Assembly (NCBI RefSeq): GCF_000373385.1
Contig: NZ_KB891327.1
Location: 37,210 to 101,209 of the forward strand
DNA: 64,000 bases
Direction of reading: 5' to 3'
Source of the DNA: Thiobacillus thioparus DSM 505
Lineage (GTDB): Bacteria; Pseudomonadota; Gammaproteobacteria; Burkholderiales; Thiobacillaceae
Shown here: positions 34,943 through 43,651 of the stretch, piece by piece
How the letters are laid out: each line of letters begins with the position of its first letter
How positions within the stretch are numbered: the stretch's first letter is position 1
The notes under the pieces: generated by a model
The model's database searches: none
Told to the model about the DNA's origin: nothing
Seen by the model: the letters and a program-made list of their open reading frames with translations, nothing else
Made by a program: the position numbers and the translations under genes

Positions 34943-36157
34943 TCAGCCGAATCGCACCGAATAGATCGGCGGGAAATTGTTGCCGAGGCATTGCCATGAC
35001 TCCCCACGGTCCTCTGACACATAGAGATTCCCGGTGGTGCTGCCAAAACATAAACGATCGCCCGCCACATCGAGCGCATGCCTCAGGACGATGTCGTAGG
35101 CATTCTCCTGCGGCAGGCCGTGCCGACAAGTCTGCCAGGACTGCCCGCCATCGATCGTCCGCGCGACAAACAAACCGCCCGCAATCGCCATGCGTTCAGA
35201 ATCCGCGCGCGCCGGCACGACCCACGCGGTACGCCCGTCATTCGCGTCTGCGGCGATGGGGAAACCGAAATGCACACCCGCATCGGGCATGCTGACTTTT
35301 TTCCAGTTCCGTGCAGCGTCGTCGCTGTAAAAAACACCGCAGTGGTTTTGCTGCCAGAGATGGTCCGGTTGCCCGGGGCAGGCGGTCACGAAATGCGGGT
35401 CATGGCCCCAGTCCGCTTCCGGGGTCGGAAGATAGTCCATCGTCATGCCGCGATTACGTCCCGTCCAGGTCCGGCCGCCATCGGTAGTCTCGATGACACC
35501 GGCGGTCGATACCGCAACATGAACATGATTCGCATCGCGCGGATCGACAATAATGGAATGGATGCCGGGTTCGAACACCCCGTAATCTATGCTCGCAGGC
35601 GTGCCATTCCAGCGGTTCTCGGACGTCGCATCGCCGGCGAACAAATCGCCACCGCGACTCTCGTGGTTCCATAGCGGCCGGTTGAGTTCCCAGCTATCAC
35701 CGCCATCATTGCTGACGAACAGACCGCCGGGGATCGTGCCGGCATACAGCCTGCCCGGCTGGCTGGCATGGCCAAACGCAATGTTCCAGATCTTGTATAC
35801 GCTTGCATTGGCATACTCGGGCCGCGCGGACGGCGAGGCCGGATCGAAGTCCGGGGTAGGCAGGTACTTGACGATATAGCGTGCGCCCTCGGGATACTTG
35901 AGCGACGTCACATCATCCCAGCTTGCGCCTCCGTCACGCGAACGCGCCAGCTTGGGCCCCCAATGCCCGTGGTCCAGGGAAGCCCACAGGGTGCCATCAC
36001 GCGGATCGCGCGCCGCGTAACAGACGGGAATGCCCGCATGGACGATAGGACGGGGACGCCAGTTTGAATGGATACGATCGAATATGACGGTGCCCTTGCG
36101 CGTCCCTAACAGGATCATGTCGGACATCGGTTTCCCTCGCGTATTGGTGACGGCCAT
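34943..36157 (-). CDS. BNR/Asp-box beta-propeller (exo-sialidase/sortilin-like)
   Basis: A 404-aa cytoplasmic protein without a signal peptide. Several Asp-box repeats of the form SxDGGxxW are seen (SRDGGASWDD, SNDGGDSWEL, TTDGGRTWTG, TIDGGQSWQT, SEDRGESWQC), giving a propeller like BNR glycosidases or sortilin/photosystem-assembly proteins. The N-terminus LLGTRKGTVIFDRIHSNW is typical of this uncharacterised group. The ATG at 36157 has GGAG seven bases before it. The gene leads a two-gene operon with the MoaD-like protein. Enzyme activity is not shown. Confidence 0.82.
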   Translation of the reverse strand: MAVTNTRGKPMSDMILLGTRKGTVIFDRIHSNWRPRPIVHAGIPVCYAARDPRDGTLWASLDHGHWGPKLARSRDGGASWDDVTSLKYPEGARYIVKYLPTPDFDPASPSARPEYANASVYKIWNIAFGHASQPGRLYAGTIPGGLFVSNDGGDSWELNRPLWNHESRGGDLFAGDATSENRWNGTPASIDYGVFEPGIHSIIVDPRDANHVHVAVSTAGVIETTDGGRTWTGRNRGMTMDYLPTPEADWGHDPHFVTACPGQPDHLWQQNHCGVFYSDDAARNWKKVSMPDAGVHFGFPIAADANDGRTAWVVPARADSERMAIAGGLFVARTIDGGQSWQTCRHGLPQENAYDIVLRHALDVAGDRLCFGSTTGNLYVSEDRGESWQCLGNNFPPIYSVRFG

Positions 36158-36406
36158 GCTCACTCTCCTTTCGTCGGGTCGAACGGGATAGCGACGTGCC
36201 CGGTGGTCAAGACCTCAATTTACGATGGGCATGAAGCCCTCGGCGAGCACTCCACACGACAGGATAGCGCATGGATTTGAAAGGCCTAGTTGATTGCCGG
36301 TGGGCTGGGGACGGGCAGGGCAGGGCAGTGGAATGGCCAGGTCTCGCATGTGCCTGCTGCATTGCCGGACCCGACCCCGTTTCGAGGTGTCTGACCCGCA
36401 ACGGAT

Positions 36407-36787
36407 TTACGCCGGGGGTTGCAATGCCGCCTGCATCGCCTGCTCGCTCACCGGGTAGGCCAGCACCGCATGGATGGGAAACAGTTCCAGCAGCTTGCCG
36501 ATATGGTCCTCTTCACGCGGATGCATGAACACGATCATCTTCGCCTGCGGCGCGAAGCGTTGCAGGGTGCGGATCGTGACGTCCAGGTTGGAAACGTTGG
36601 CGCCCGCGTAGTTGTTGCCCCAGCCGTAGACGAATTCGCCGACGAAGAAATCGGGCGGCTGCTTCTGCATCGCCCGATGAAGGTTGCGGGCCGAGTCGAA
36701 ACGCTGCGCCGCAATGCCGAGCTTCTGATACAGAACGCTGAAATCGGGGTGAAAGGGGGATTCGATCAGGGAGAAAAGGGTTTGCAT
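36407..36787 (-). CDS. Hypothetical protein, 126 aa
   Basis: Not recognised with confidence. An alpha/beta pattern (IAAQRFDSARNLHRAMQ, PDFFVGEFVYGWG, KMIVFMHPREEDHIGKLLEL, AVLAYPVSEQAMQAAL) suggests a flavodoxin- or receiver-like Rossmann fold without the phosphoacceptor site. No signal peptide. A single gene. Confidence 0.6.
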   Translation of the reverse strand: MQTLFSLIESPFHPDFSVLYQKLGIAAQRFDSARNLHRAMQKQPPDFFVGEFVYGWGNNYAGANVSNLDVTIRTLQRFAPQAKMIVFMHPREEDHIGKLLELFPIHAVLAYPVSEQAMQAALQPPA

Positions 36788-37020
36788 GCTGCAGATGTTT
36801 GCGGGAACGGTTGTCCCGACAGCTTAGCGCCGGGAATGGCACGTTGCGCATTTTTTTCCTGTGCTGATTTCTTTAGCCTGCTTCGCCGACGGAGCAGGGG
36901 CGAGCTTGAGGAACATTTCGCCACCCATGGCTTTCTAATCACTCCGAGGCGCGGGCCGGCCTCGCCTGCCGCGCCACACCTGTGCGCCAAGCGCACGACC
37001 ACTGAGCGAAGGAGATTCAC

Positions 37021-37440
37021 ATGGCATACGCAACCACTGAGAAGCAGGTTATCGAGCTCGAACGCCAATATTGGCAAGCTATCAAGGACAAGGACATCGA
37101 CACCGCGCTGAGCATGACCGACGATCCCTGCCTCGTCGCCGGCGCCCAGGGGGTGGCCGAGATCGACCACAAGACATTCAAAAACATGATGCGGACCGCG
37201 CCCTGGACGCTCGATGCCTTCAGGCTGGGCGACGACATGCAGGTGCTTATGCTGGGCAAGGACGTCGCCGTCGTGGCCTACAAGGTGCACGAGGAGATGA
37301 CCGTGGAGGGCAAGCCGGTCACGCTCGATGCGGCCGATTCGTCGACCTGGGTGCGGCGCGACGGCCACTGGCTGTGCGTTGCCCACACCGAGTCCCTGTT
37401 CGGCGACCCCTACGGCCGCGACCGGCGGTTGGCGTCCTGA
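37021..37440 (+). CDS. NTF2-like/SnoaL-like protein (DUF4440 type)
   Basis: A 139-aa protein with the NTF2-like cone fold: VIELERQYWQAIKDKDIDTA at the start, then DVAVVAYKVHEEMTVEGKPV and SSTWVRRDGHWLCVAHTES at the end. The tail is the usual DUF4440 signature. An AAGGAGAT ribosome site supports the ATG. The function is unknown; many such proteins bind small ligands or act as isomerases. Confidence 0.85.
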   Translation: MAYATTEKQVIELERQYWQAIKDKDIDTALSMTDDPCLVAGAQGVAEIDHKTFKNMMRTAPWTLDAFRLGDDMQVLMLGKDVAVVAYKVHEEMTVEGKPVTLDAADSSTWVRRDGHWLCVAHTESLFGDPYGRDRRLAS

Positions 37441-37449
37441 ACGCCTGAA

Positions 37450-37764
37450 TCAGTGCCGGCGCGGCCGGTCGTACAAGACGCGCAGTTCGTCCTTGGCCGC
37501 TTCCAGGCGGGCCCGCTGGTCCGCCGCCAACTGGCGCCCGGCCCGGTTGATGAAGAAGTTAAGCATCGACATGGCCGAACGGAAAGGCGTCGTTTTTCGG
37601 CGACGGCTGCGCTCCGCCGAGCGCTTGAGCGACAGGGCAATCGCGTGCGGATCTTCCAGGCGAAACACGCCGGGCTCCAGGTCGAGGGCATTGCTGCTGG
37701 CCGTGACCTGCTGCGACCAGCGTTCGCGGCCAGCCGTAGCGCCGCGCGGCTTGGGGGAGTTCAT
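37450..37764 (-). CDS. DUF3175 protein
   Basis: A 104-aa basic protein. It matches the DUF3175 pattern: RWSQQVTASSNALDLEPGVF, KRSAERSRRRKTTPFRSAMS and LNFFINRAGRQL. Small, Arg-rich and soluble, it might bind nucleic acid, but the family is uncharacterised. It converges with the NTF2-like gene. Confidence 0.82.
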   Translation of the reverse strand: MNSPKPRGATAGRERWSQQVTASSNALDLEPGVFRLEDPHAIALSLKRSAERSRRRKTTPFRSAMSMLNFFINRAGRQLAADQRARLEAAKDELRVLYDRPRRH

Positions 37765-37793
37765 GATGAGGGGCCTCTAGAGGAAGCGCCGTT

Positions 37794-37841
37794 CGTCCGT
37801 TCGACAGGCTCACGACGCAGCCTGAGCCTGTCGAACGGACG
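37794..37841. repeat. REP-type perfect inverted repeat
   Basis: Nineteen-base perfect arms (left arm CGTCCGTTCGACAGGCTCA) around a ten-base spacer. The TTCGACAGGCTCA core is the common dispersed REP motif of many proteobacteria. It lies between two minus-strand genes and could also act as a terminator or RNA stabiliser. Confidence 0.8.
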
Positions 37842-37842
37842 A

Positions 37843-37995
37843 TCAGTGCCGGCGCTTGAAGAACTGGATTTCCCGCTCGTGCTTCTCCGCCGCTTCCCGC
37901 GTCTCGAACGTACCGAGATTGCGCCGCTTGCCGGTCTTGGGGTCCGTCTTGATCGAATAGAGCCGGTATTCGCCGGACTTGAGTTTCCTGATCAT
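37843..37995 (-). CDS. Small basic protein, 50 aa
   Basis: ATG at 37995, TGA at 37843. It translates to MIRKLKSGEYRLYSIKTDPK ... GKRRNLGTFETREAAEKHER ... QFFKRRH. An ideal ribosome site (AGGAGG, five bases before the ATG) supports it. The pattern resembles small AP2-like or integrase-arm DNA-binding modules (GTFETREAAEKHE), but the function is unknown. The stop lies two bases from the REP element. Confidence 0.72.
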   Translation of the reverse strand: MIRKLKSGEYRLYSIKTDPKTGKRRNLGTFETREAAEKHEREIQFFKRRH

Positions 37996-38133
37996 GGCAT
38001 CCTCCTTCGGATCAACGCCTGAGCGGCGCTTGTTCGCATCAAGTCTGTATTAGGCTAGAGGTGCAGTAGGACACGAAGTTCCGGGGTGCCGCGTGGACCC
38101 CGCTGGCTATTGGTTGCGAGTTCCGCCCTTCGC

Positions 38134-38559
38134 TCAATCCAGCGCGCTTTTTAACGTATGCCACTGGATCGGCGCGGGCTGCGTGTTCTCCAGCGCCTCG
38201 GCCTGCTTGCGTTTGGCGTATTCCTCAGCACGCTGCATGAATTTCTGAAGATCGGCGTTGGCGATGCGGGTCTGCTCCTCCATCTCGTCGGCGGTCAGGG
38301 GCGCTTCGATCAACTGCACCTCGATACGCAGAACGGCAGGATATTTTTCGGTCAGCGCCTGCAGGATCGCGTCGAGCTTCTTGCCAGGCAGACCATAGCG
38401 CAGCGTCTTGGTGAGAAACAGCCGCAGAATTGCCCCGTCGCCCGGGTTCGCGCGGTTGTTGATCACCGCCGCCTCCTTCTGCAACCAGCCACGCAGCCGC
38501 AGCGGCGTGATTTCGACGCCGGGGTTCAAGATGGCGATGTGGATTTGTCCTGAAGCCAT
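38134..38559 (-). CDS. Hypothetical protein, 141 aa
   Basis: Not assigned to a family. Soluble and helical with a charged C-terminal half (EEQTRIANADLQKFMQRAEE). The ATG at 38559 has AGGAGT upstream and was chosen over one 19 codons earlier. No signal peptide. Confidence 0.62.
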   Translation of the reverse strand: MASGQIHIAILNPGVEITPLRLRGWLQKEAAVINNRANPGDGAILRLFLTKTLRYGLPGKKLDAILQALTEKYPAVLRIEVQLIEAPLTADEMEEQTRIANADLQKFMQRAEEYAKRKQAEALENTQPAPIQWHTLKSALD

Positions 38560-38616
38560 GGGGCACTCCTGTGATGCAAAAGCGGCATTGTGCAGAAGAT
38601 TTGCGGGCAGGGCCAA

Positions 38617-38813
38617 CCCGAGGAGGGAATCGTGTCTGACGCCTCTTTCGTTTCTGCAATACGTTAATGCAAGACCTGACCCCGCTGCGGCGCAATCACG
38701 CCGTTGGCACCAAGGATCGTATGCATGGCTCTCTATCTAGCTCCAGCGTGTCAACATGGGAACGCGGGGGTTAACAAGCATGAAAAACAATCGAAGGGGT
38801 GGCATCGGAATTC
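38617..38813. other. Gap before the AT-richer island
   Basis: No gene. It contains a motif AAGACCTGACCCC near 38670, of a kind often left by REP-associated elements, and the GGGGTTAACAAGC segment at 38766. This may be the left border of the accessory island. Confidence 0.35.
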
Positions 38814-38848
38814 TGGCATCGACGATATTCGAAGCTGACCCCTTTGGC
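38814..38848. repeat. 35-bp repeat, copy 1
   Basis: Begins TGGCATCGACGATATTCGAA and ends CCCTTTGGC; 30 of 35 positions match copy 2 at 39685. It begins ten bases past the stop of the HEPN-type gene. Arms AAGGGGT (38794) and ACCCCTT (38838) can pair around it. Confidence 0.7.
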
Positions 38849-38858
38849 GCTGGCCATT

Positions 38859-39632
38859 TTAATGTTGCGCGCTAGTTCTTGAGATTGCTGACTCTGTTTT
38901 CATTACCAGGTTGGAGAGATATCCCATCATGCTTTCAGCAATCGTTTGCACCTCCTGTTGTGAAAATTGGACAACAGAGCTGTTAGGGAGCTTTGCCTTG
39001 ATATCTCGCGGGAAGGCTTCGCTAACTTGGCGAGTGAGTCGGGGCGTTATTTCTCCACCAGCGTGAACAATAACGTGGCGGCATGCTTGAGCAAGGATGA
39101 TGTTATTGACGACTGCATCTTTATCGATCTCTACGCCAATGTAATCTCGGAAGGCCCTGTGGATCGCTTTCATGTCTTGGAATGACAGATCCTTTTTCTC
39201 AATGAATAGGGCGACAAGCGCATCCTCAGCACTAGAGGCAGCATCGATTAATTCACCAACCGTTAACTTCAAGTCTTCCTTGAGAAGGCGAGAAGATCCG
39301 CCATCGCGAAGAGTCGCAGTCATTGCGGACGAGAAGACGTCTTCGACTGCTGATCCGAAGTATGAGACGAGAAGGACAACAGCTTGATTAAGGATTAAAG
39401 AGAATCTCGGTTTTAGAGATTCGTTGTCCCGGACACCCCGAAGAATTTTCAGGGCTCTACCGCCATTCATCTGCTCATTTGTGATTCCCATTTTATTAAC
39501 TAGCCGCTCATGTAATTCCTCGACAGCTGAGATGGCGACATGCATTACCTCGCGATCAAACTCAATGAGCCGATTAACGTCCGCGACATGCTGTGTAAAA
39601 TTATCAAGAATGGTGCGCATGGCATGTGACAT
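38859..39632 (-). CDS. HEPN-type protein, probable RNase-like domain
   Basis: A 257-aa, mostly helical, soluble protein of AT-richer composition than its surroundings. Near residue 200 the sequence AQACRHVIVHAGGEI has the R-x4-H motif with the following Gly-Gly that marks HEPN domains of the RiboL-PSP/MAE_28990 type, many of which are metal-independent RNases in toxin-antitoxin and defence systems. The ATG at 39632 starts the domain. It is downstream of a two-TM winged-helix gene on the same strand. No known antitoxin (MNT or similar) was recognised. Confidence 0.65.
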   Translation of the reverse strand: MSHAMRTILDNFTQHVADVNRLIEFDREVMHVAISAVEELHERLVNKMGITNEQMNGGRALKILRGVRDNESLKPRFSLILNQAVVLLVSYFGSAVEDVFSSAMTATLRDGGSSRLLKEDLKLTVGELIDAASSAEDALVALFIEKKDLSFQDMKAIHRAFRDYIGVEIDKDAVVNNIILAQACRHVIVHAGGEITPRLTRQVSEAFPRDIKAKLPNSSVVQFSQQEVQTIAESMMGYLSNLVMKTESAISRTSAQH

Positions 39633-39684
39633 TATTGACTCGATTCGATTAGGGCCGCCCTGCAAAAAAGTCAGCATAGAAAGT

Positions 39685-39719
39685 TGGCATCAACGATATC
39701 CGACGCTGACTCCTTTAGC
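39685..39719. repeat. 35-bp repeat, copy 2
   Basis: Same orientation as copy 1 and 871 bases from it. It begins 13 bases past the stop of the two-TM winged-helix gene. It forms the arm of a different inverted repeat, AGTCAGC (39669) with GCTGACT (39705). Confidence 0.7.
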
Positions 39720-39732
39720 TTATGGTTTGTGG

Positions 39733-40260
39733 CTATTTGAGCAGACCATGCTTCATTAAATATGCACGCCCGTTTTGAATGATTGACCATTCAGTTGGGT
39801 CTACGGTGCTATAGCTCCCATGAACGAAACGTTTACTCTCCAAGTCTGAAAAATGGTAAGTCACGAGTTGCTCTCCAACACCTATTACCTTTGCCACTTG
39901 AGCTGAAGTTATATCGTCGTGTGCACAGAGCAGTTGTAACAATGCTTCCTGCATCGAGTCCAACCGAATATTTATTTTTGGTGCAACCTCTTTAGCAGGA
40001 GATTCCTTTGCCTGTAGTCGACTACTTATTTCCGATACATGGCGAAGGATAAGCGCCAGCAGTAAGATTAAACCTGCGTTTGCGGAAACAGACGCAAAGA
40101 GCAGACGAAGATATGGACTTTGAAAAGCTTCAACATGAATACCGATTTTCTGTAGCCCTTCATATAGGAACGGGGCTGCAAACGTAACCGTTATTGTGGT
40201 CGTTGCCACCCACTTCGACCACTTTGTTGGAAGTAACTCATCAAGAATTTCTCGCACCAA
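39733..40260 (-). CDS. Two-TM protein with C-terminal winged-helix domain
   Basis: A 175-aa protein. Two hydrophobic helices (about 18-35 and 50-68) are followed by a linker and a winged-helix domain (about 100-170: MQEALLQLLCAHDDITSAQV, then AKVIGVGEQLVTYHFSDLES). This looks like a membrane-tethered DNA-binding or sensory domain. AT-richer than the flanks, like the HEPN gene 100 bases downstream, suggesting joint transfer. No close family is recognised. Confidence 0.65.
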   Translation of the reverse strand: MVREILDELLPTKWSKWVATTTITVTFAAPFLYEGLQKIGIHVEAFQSPYLRLLFASVSANAGLILLLALILRHVSEISSRLQAKESPAKEVAPKINIRLDSMQEALLQLLCAHDDITSAQVAKVIGVGEQLVTYHFSDLESKRFVHGSYSTVDPTEWSIIQNGRAYLMKHGLLK

Positions 40261-40344
40261 AATGCATCTCCTCGTGTGCCTTTGGATTAACGCCTAGGAT
40301 TGCAGCATTCTGATCATGACGCAATTCGCGACTGGACGATGAGC

Positions 40345-40377
40345 GAAAAAAAGCGCGACTGATCACTCAGTCGCGCT
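40345..40377 (-). terminator. Rho-independent terminator of htpG
   Basis: Eleven-base perfect stem AGCGCGACTGA/TCAGTCGCGCT with a four-base loop. On the minus strand it is followed by seven T. It lies about 65 bases past the htpG stop. Confidence 0.85.
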
Positions 40378-40392
40378 CTGCAAAATAGCTAA

Positions 40393-40429
40393 GGCCGTTC
40401 GCGTTTCGACAGACTCAACACGAATGGCC
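40393..40429. repeat. REP-like hairpin
   Basis: Arms GGCCGTTCG and CGAATGGCC (one mismatch) around TTTCGACAGACTCA, a diverged form of the REP motif at 37794. It lies between the htpG stop and its terminator. Confidence 0.55.
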
Positions 40430-40441
40430 CCTTGGCTTTTA

Positions 40442-42337
<1,896 letters not shown>

Positions 42338-42524
42338 GCCTATATCTCCCGTAAAACAAACACAACGCAACGGGAAATGGGGGCGGTGCCGGGGTTTTCA
42401 AGTCCGTCGCTGCCGACTCCGTTCGAGCCGGGTGAATCGAGCCCGGGGAGGGCTTGGGCGGCTTTCTACGGGGACGGCCACATGGTGGCCTAGGGGAGAG
42501 GCACGCAAGGCAGACAAAAAAAAT

Positions 42525-42542
42525 CGGGGACCGAAGTCCCCG
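42525..42542 (-). terminator. Rho-independent terminator of the second OmpA gene
   Basis: Seven-base stem CGGGGAC/GTCCCCG with a CGAA loop. On the minus strand it is followed by ATTTTTTTT. The hairpin has the same core as that of the first OmpA gene. Confidence 0.9.
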
Positions 42543-42576
42543 GATACACAGGTTTGCAGAACGTTTCAGAAAGCGT

Positions 42577-43317
42577 TTATTCCTTGATCTGGTTTAGTTC
42601 GACGCGACGGTTCTGGAACCTGCCTTCGTCGGTGTCGTTGCTGGCGATCGGCTGCGATTCGCCGTAGCCCTTGGCCACCAGACGGTCGGCGCGGATGCCT
42701 TTACTGATCAGATAGCTGCGAACGGTATTGGCGCGGCGCAGCGACAAGCCCATGTTGTAGCGATCGCTGCCGATGCTGTCGGTGTGGCCCGCCACTTCTA
42801 TCTTGACATCGCCCCACTCCTTGAGCTTGGCGAAGTCTTTGTCGATGACGTCGCGGTCTTCCGGACGCAGCGCAGCGCGGTCAAAATTGAAATTTACGCC
42901 TTCGAGCACCATGCGATGCGGCGCCGGGACCGGCACGGGGCTGGCCACCTGCTGCTCAGCCTCCGGTTTCTGTTCCGTCATGGGGGCCGGTGCCGGCTCA
43001 ACGGGGGCGGCGACTGGAATGGGACACCCGTTGGCGTCGACCTCGGTGCCCTTCGGCGTGTCGGGGCATTTGTCTTTGCTGTCAACGACGCCGTCGCCAT
43101 CGCTGTCGACATCTTTCGGAACCGGGCAGGGCGTATCGAGCAGGCCGCGTCCGGGACACCCGATCGTGCGGTACAGCTCGTAGCCGATGGTTTTTCCGGT
43201 GGGGCTGGCGGCGTTGCGGGGGTCGTAGAAACGGCCGTCGGCCGCGTGGGCAGAGACAGCGCCCGCGGAAAGAAGTGCAGCGCCCAGGAGATTGAATATT
43301 AAGGGGGTGGTTCGCAT
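42577..43317 (-). CDS. OmpA-family outer-membrane protein (second copy)
   Basis: A 246-aa exported protein: signal peptide (cleavage near SAHAADG), the same FYDPRNAASPTGKTIGYELY segment as the first copy, a calcium-type repeat DSDGDGVVDSKDKCPDTPKG, a Pro/Ala linker and an OmpA C-terminal peptidoglycan-binding domain (NFDRAALRPEDRDVID, AGHTDSIGSDRYNMG, AKGYGESQPI). It probably links the outer membrane or periplasm to the cell wall. The start at 43317 matches the first copy. Paralogous with 21289-21945. Confidence 0.91.
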   Translation of the reverse strand: MRTTPLIFNLLGAALLSAGAVSAHAADGRFYDPRNAASPTGKTIGYELYRTIGCPGRGLLDTPCPVPKDVDSDGDGVVDSKDKCPDTPKGTEVDANGCPIPVAAPVEPAPAPMTEQKPEAEQQVASPVPVPAPHRMVLEGVNFNFDRAALRPEDRDVIDKDFAKLKEWGDVKIEVAGHTDSIGSDRYNMGLSLRRANTVRSYLISKGIRADRLVAKGYGESQPIASNDTDEGRFQNRRVELNQIKE

Positions 43318-43651
43318 TTTTGGCCTTTCGTCTAATTGATATCGATTTGATCTCGATGCAAGAAAAGAAAAATTGCGTCGCATGAGACTTTTATTCTTCG
43401 GCAGCTGCGTGGAGTGCCCTTGCATCAAGCTGCATACGCTCGCTGAGTGCTGAACTGTTCACGCTGGCCTGTTTCTTGGGCTCAGTGGCTGGATGTCAGC
43501 TTAAGGCTTGTTGGGACATGAACGTATCAGTGGGATACGAACACTTTGTAGGACAAAACCCCATCCACGTCGGCGATCGGACGCGCCGAACGCATCGGTC
43601 TGGGTCCGCACGCGAGTGCGGAACGCCGCGTCGGAGTAGGTTGAAGCGTGG
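43318..43651. other. Intergenic region between ppk1 and the OmpA gene
   Basis: About 330 bases, without a supported gene. It should hold the OmpA promoter. A hairpin CCGCAC-GCGA-GTGCGG at 43605-43622 follows the ppk1 stop but lacks a T run. Confidence 0.45.

Noticed and set aside
38814..39719. Integron attC sites and gene cassettes
   Set aside because: The position after each gene and the variable inverted arms recall attC, but no GTTRRRY or RYYYAAC core pair could be found at the expected places, and no integrase is in view.
43605..43622. Terminator of ppk1
   Set aside because: The stem is good, but no T run follows on the minus strand, so it is noted only as a hairpin.
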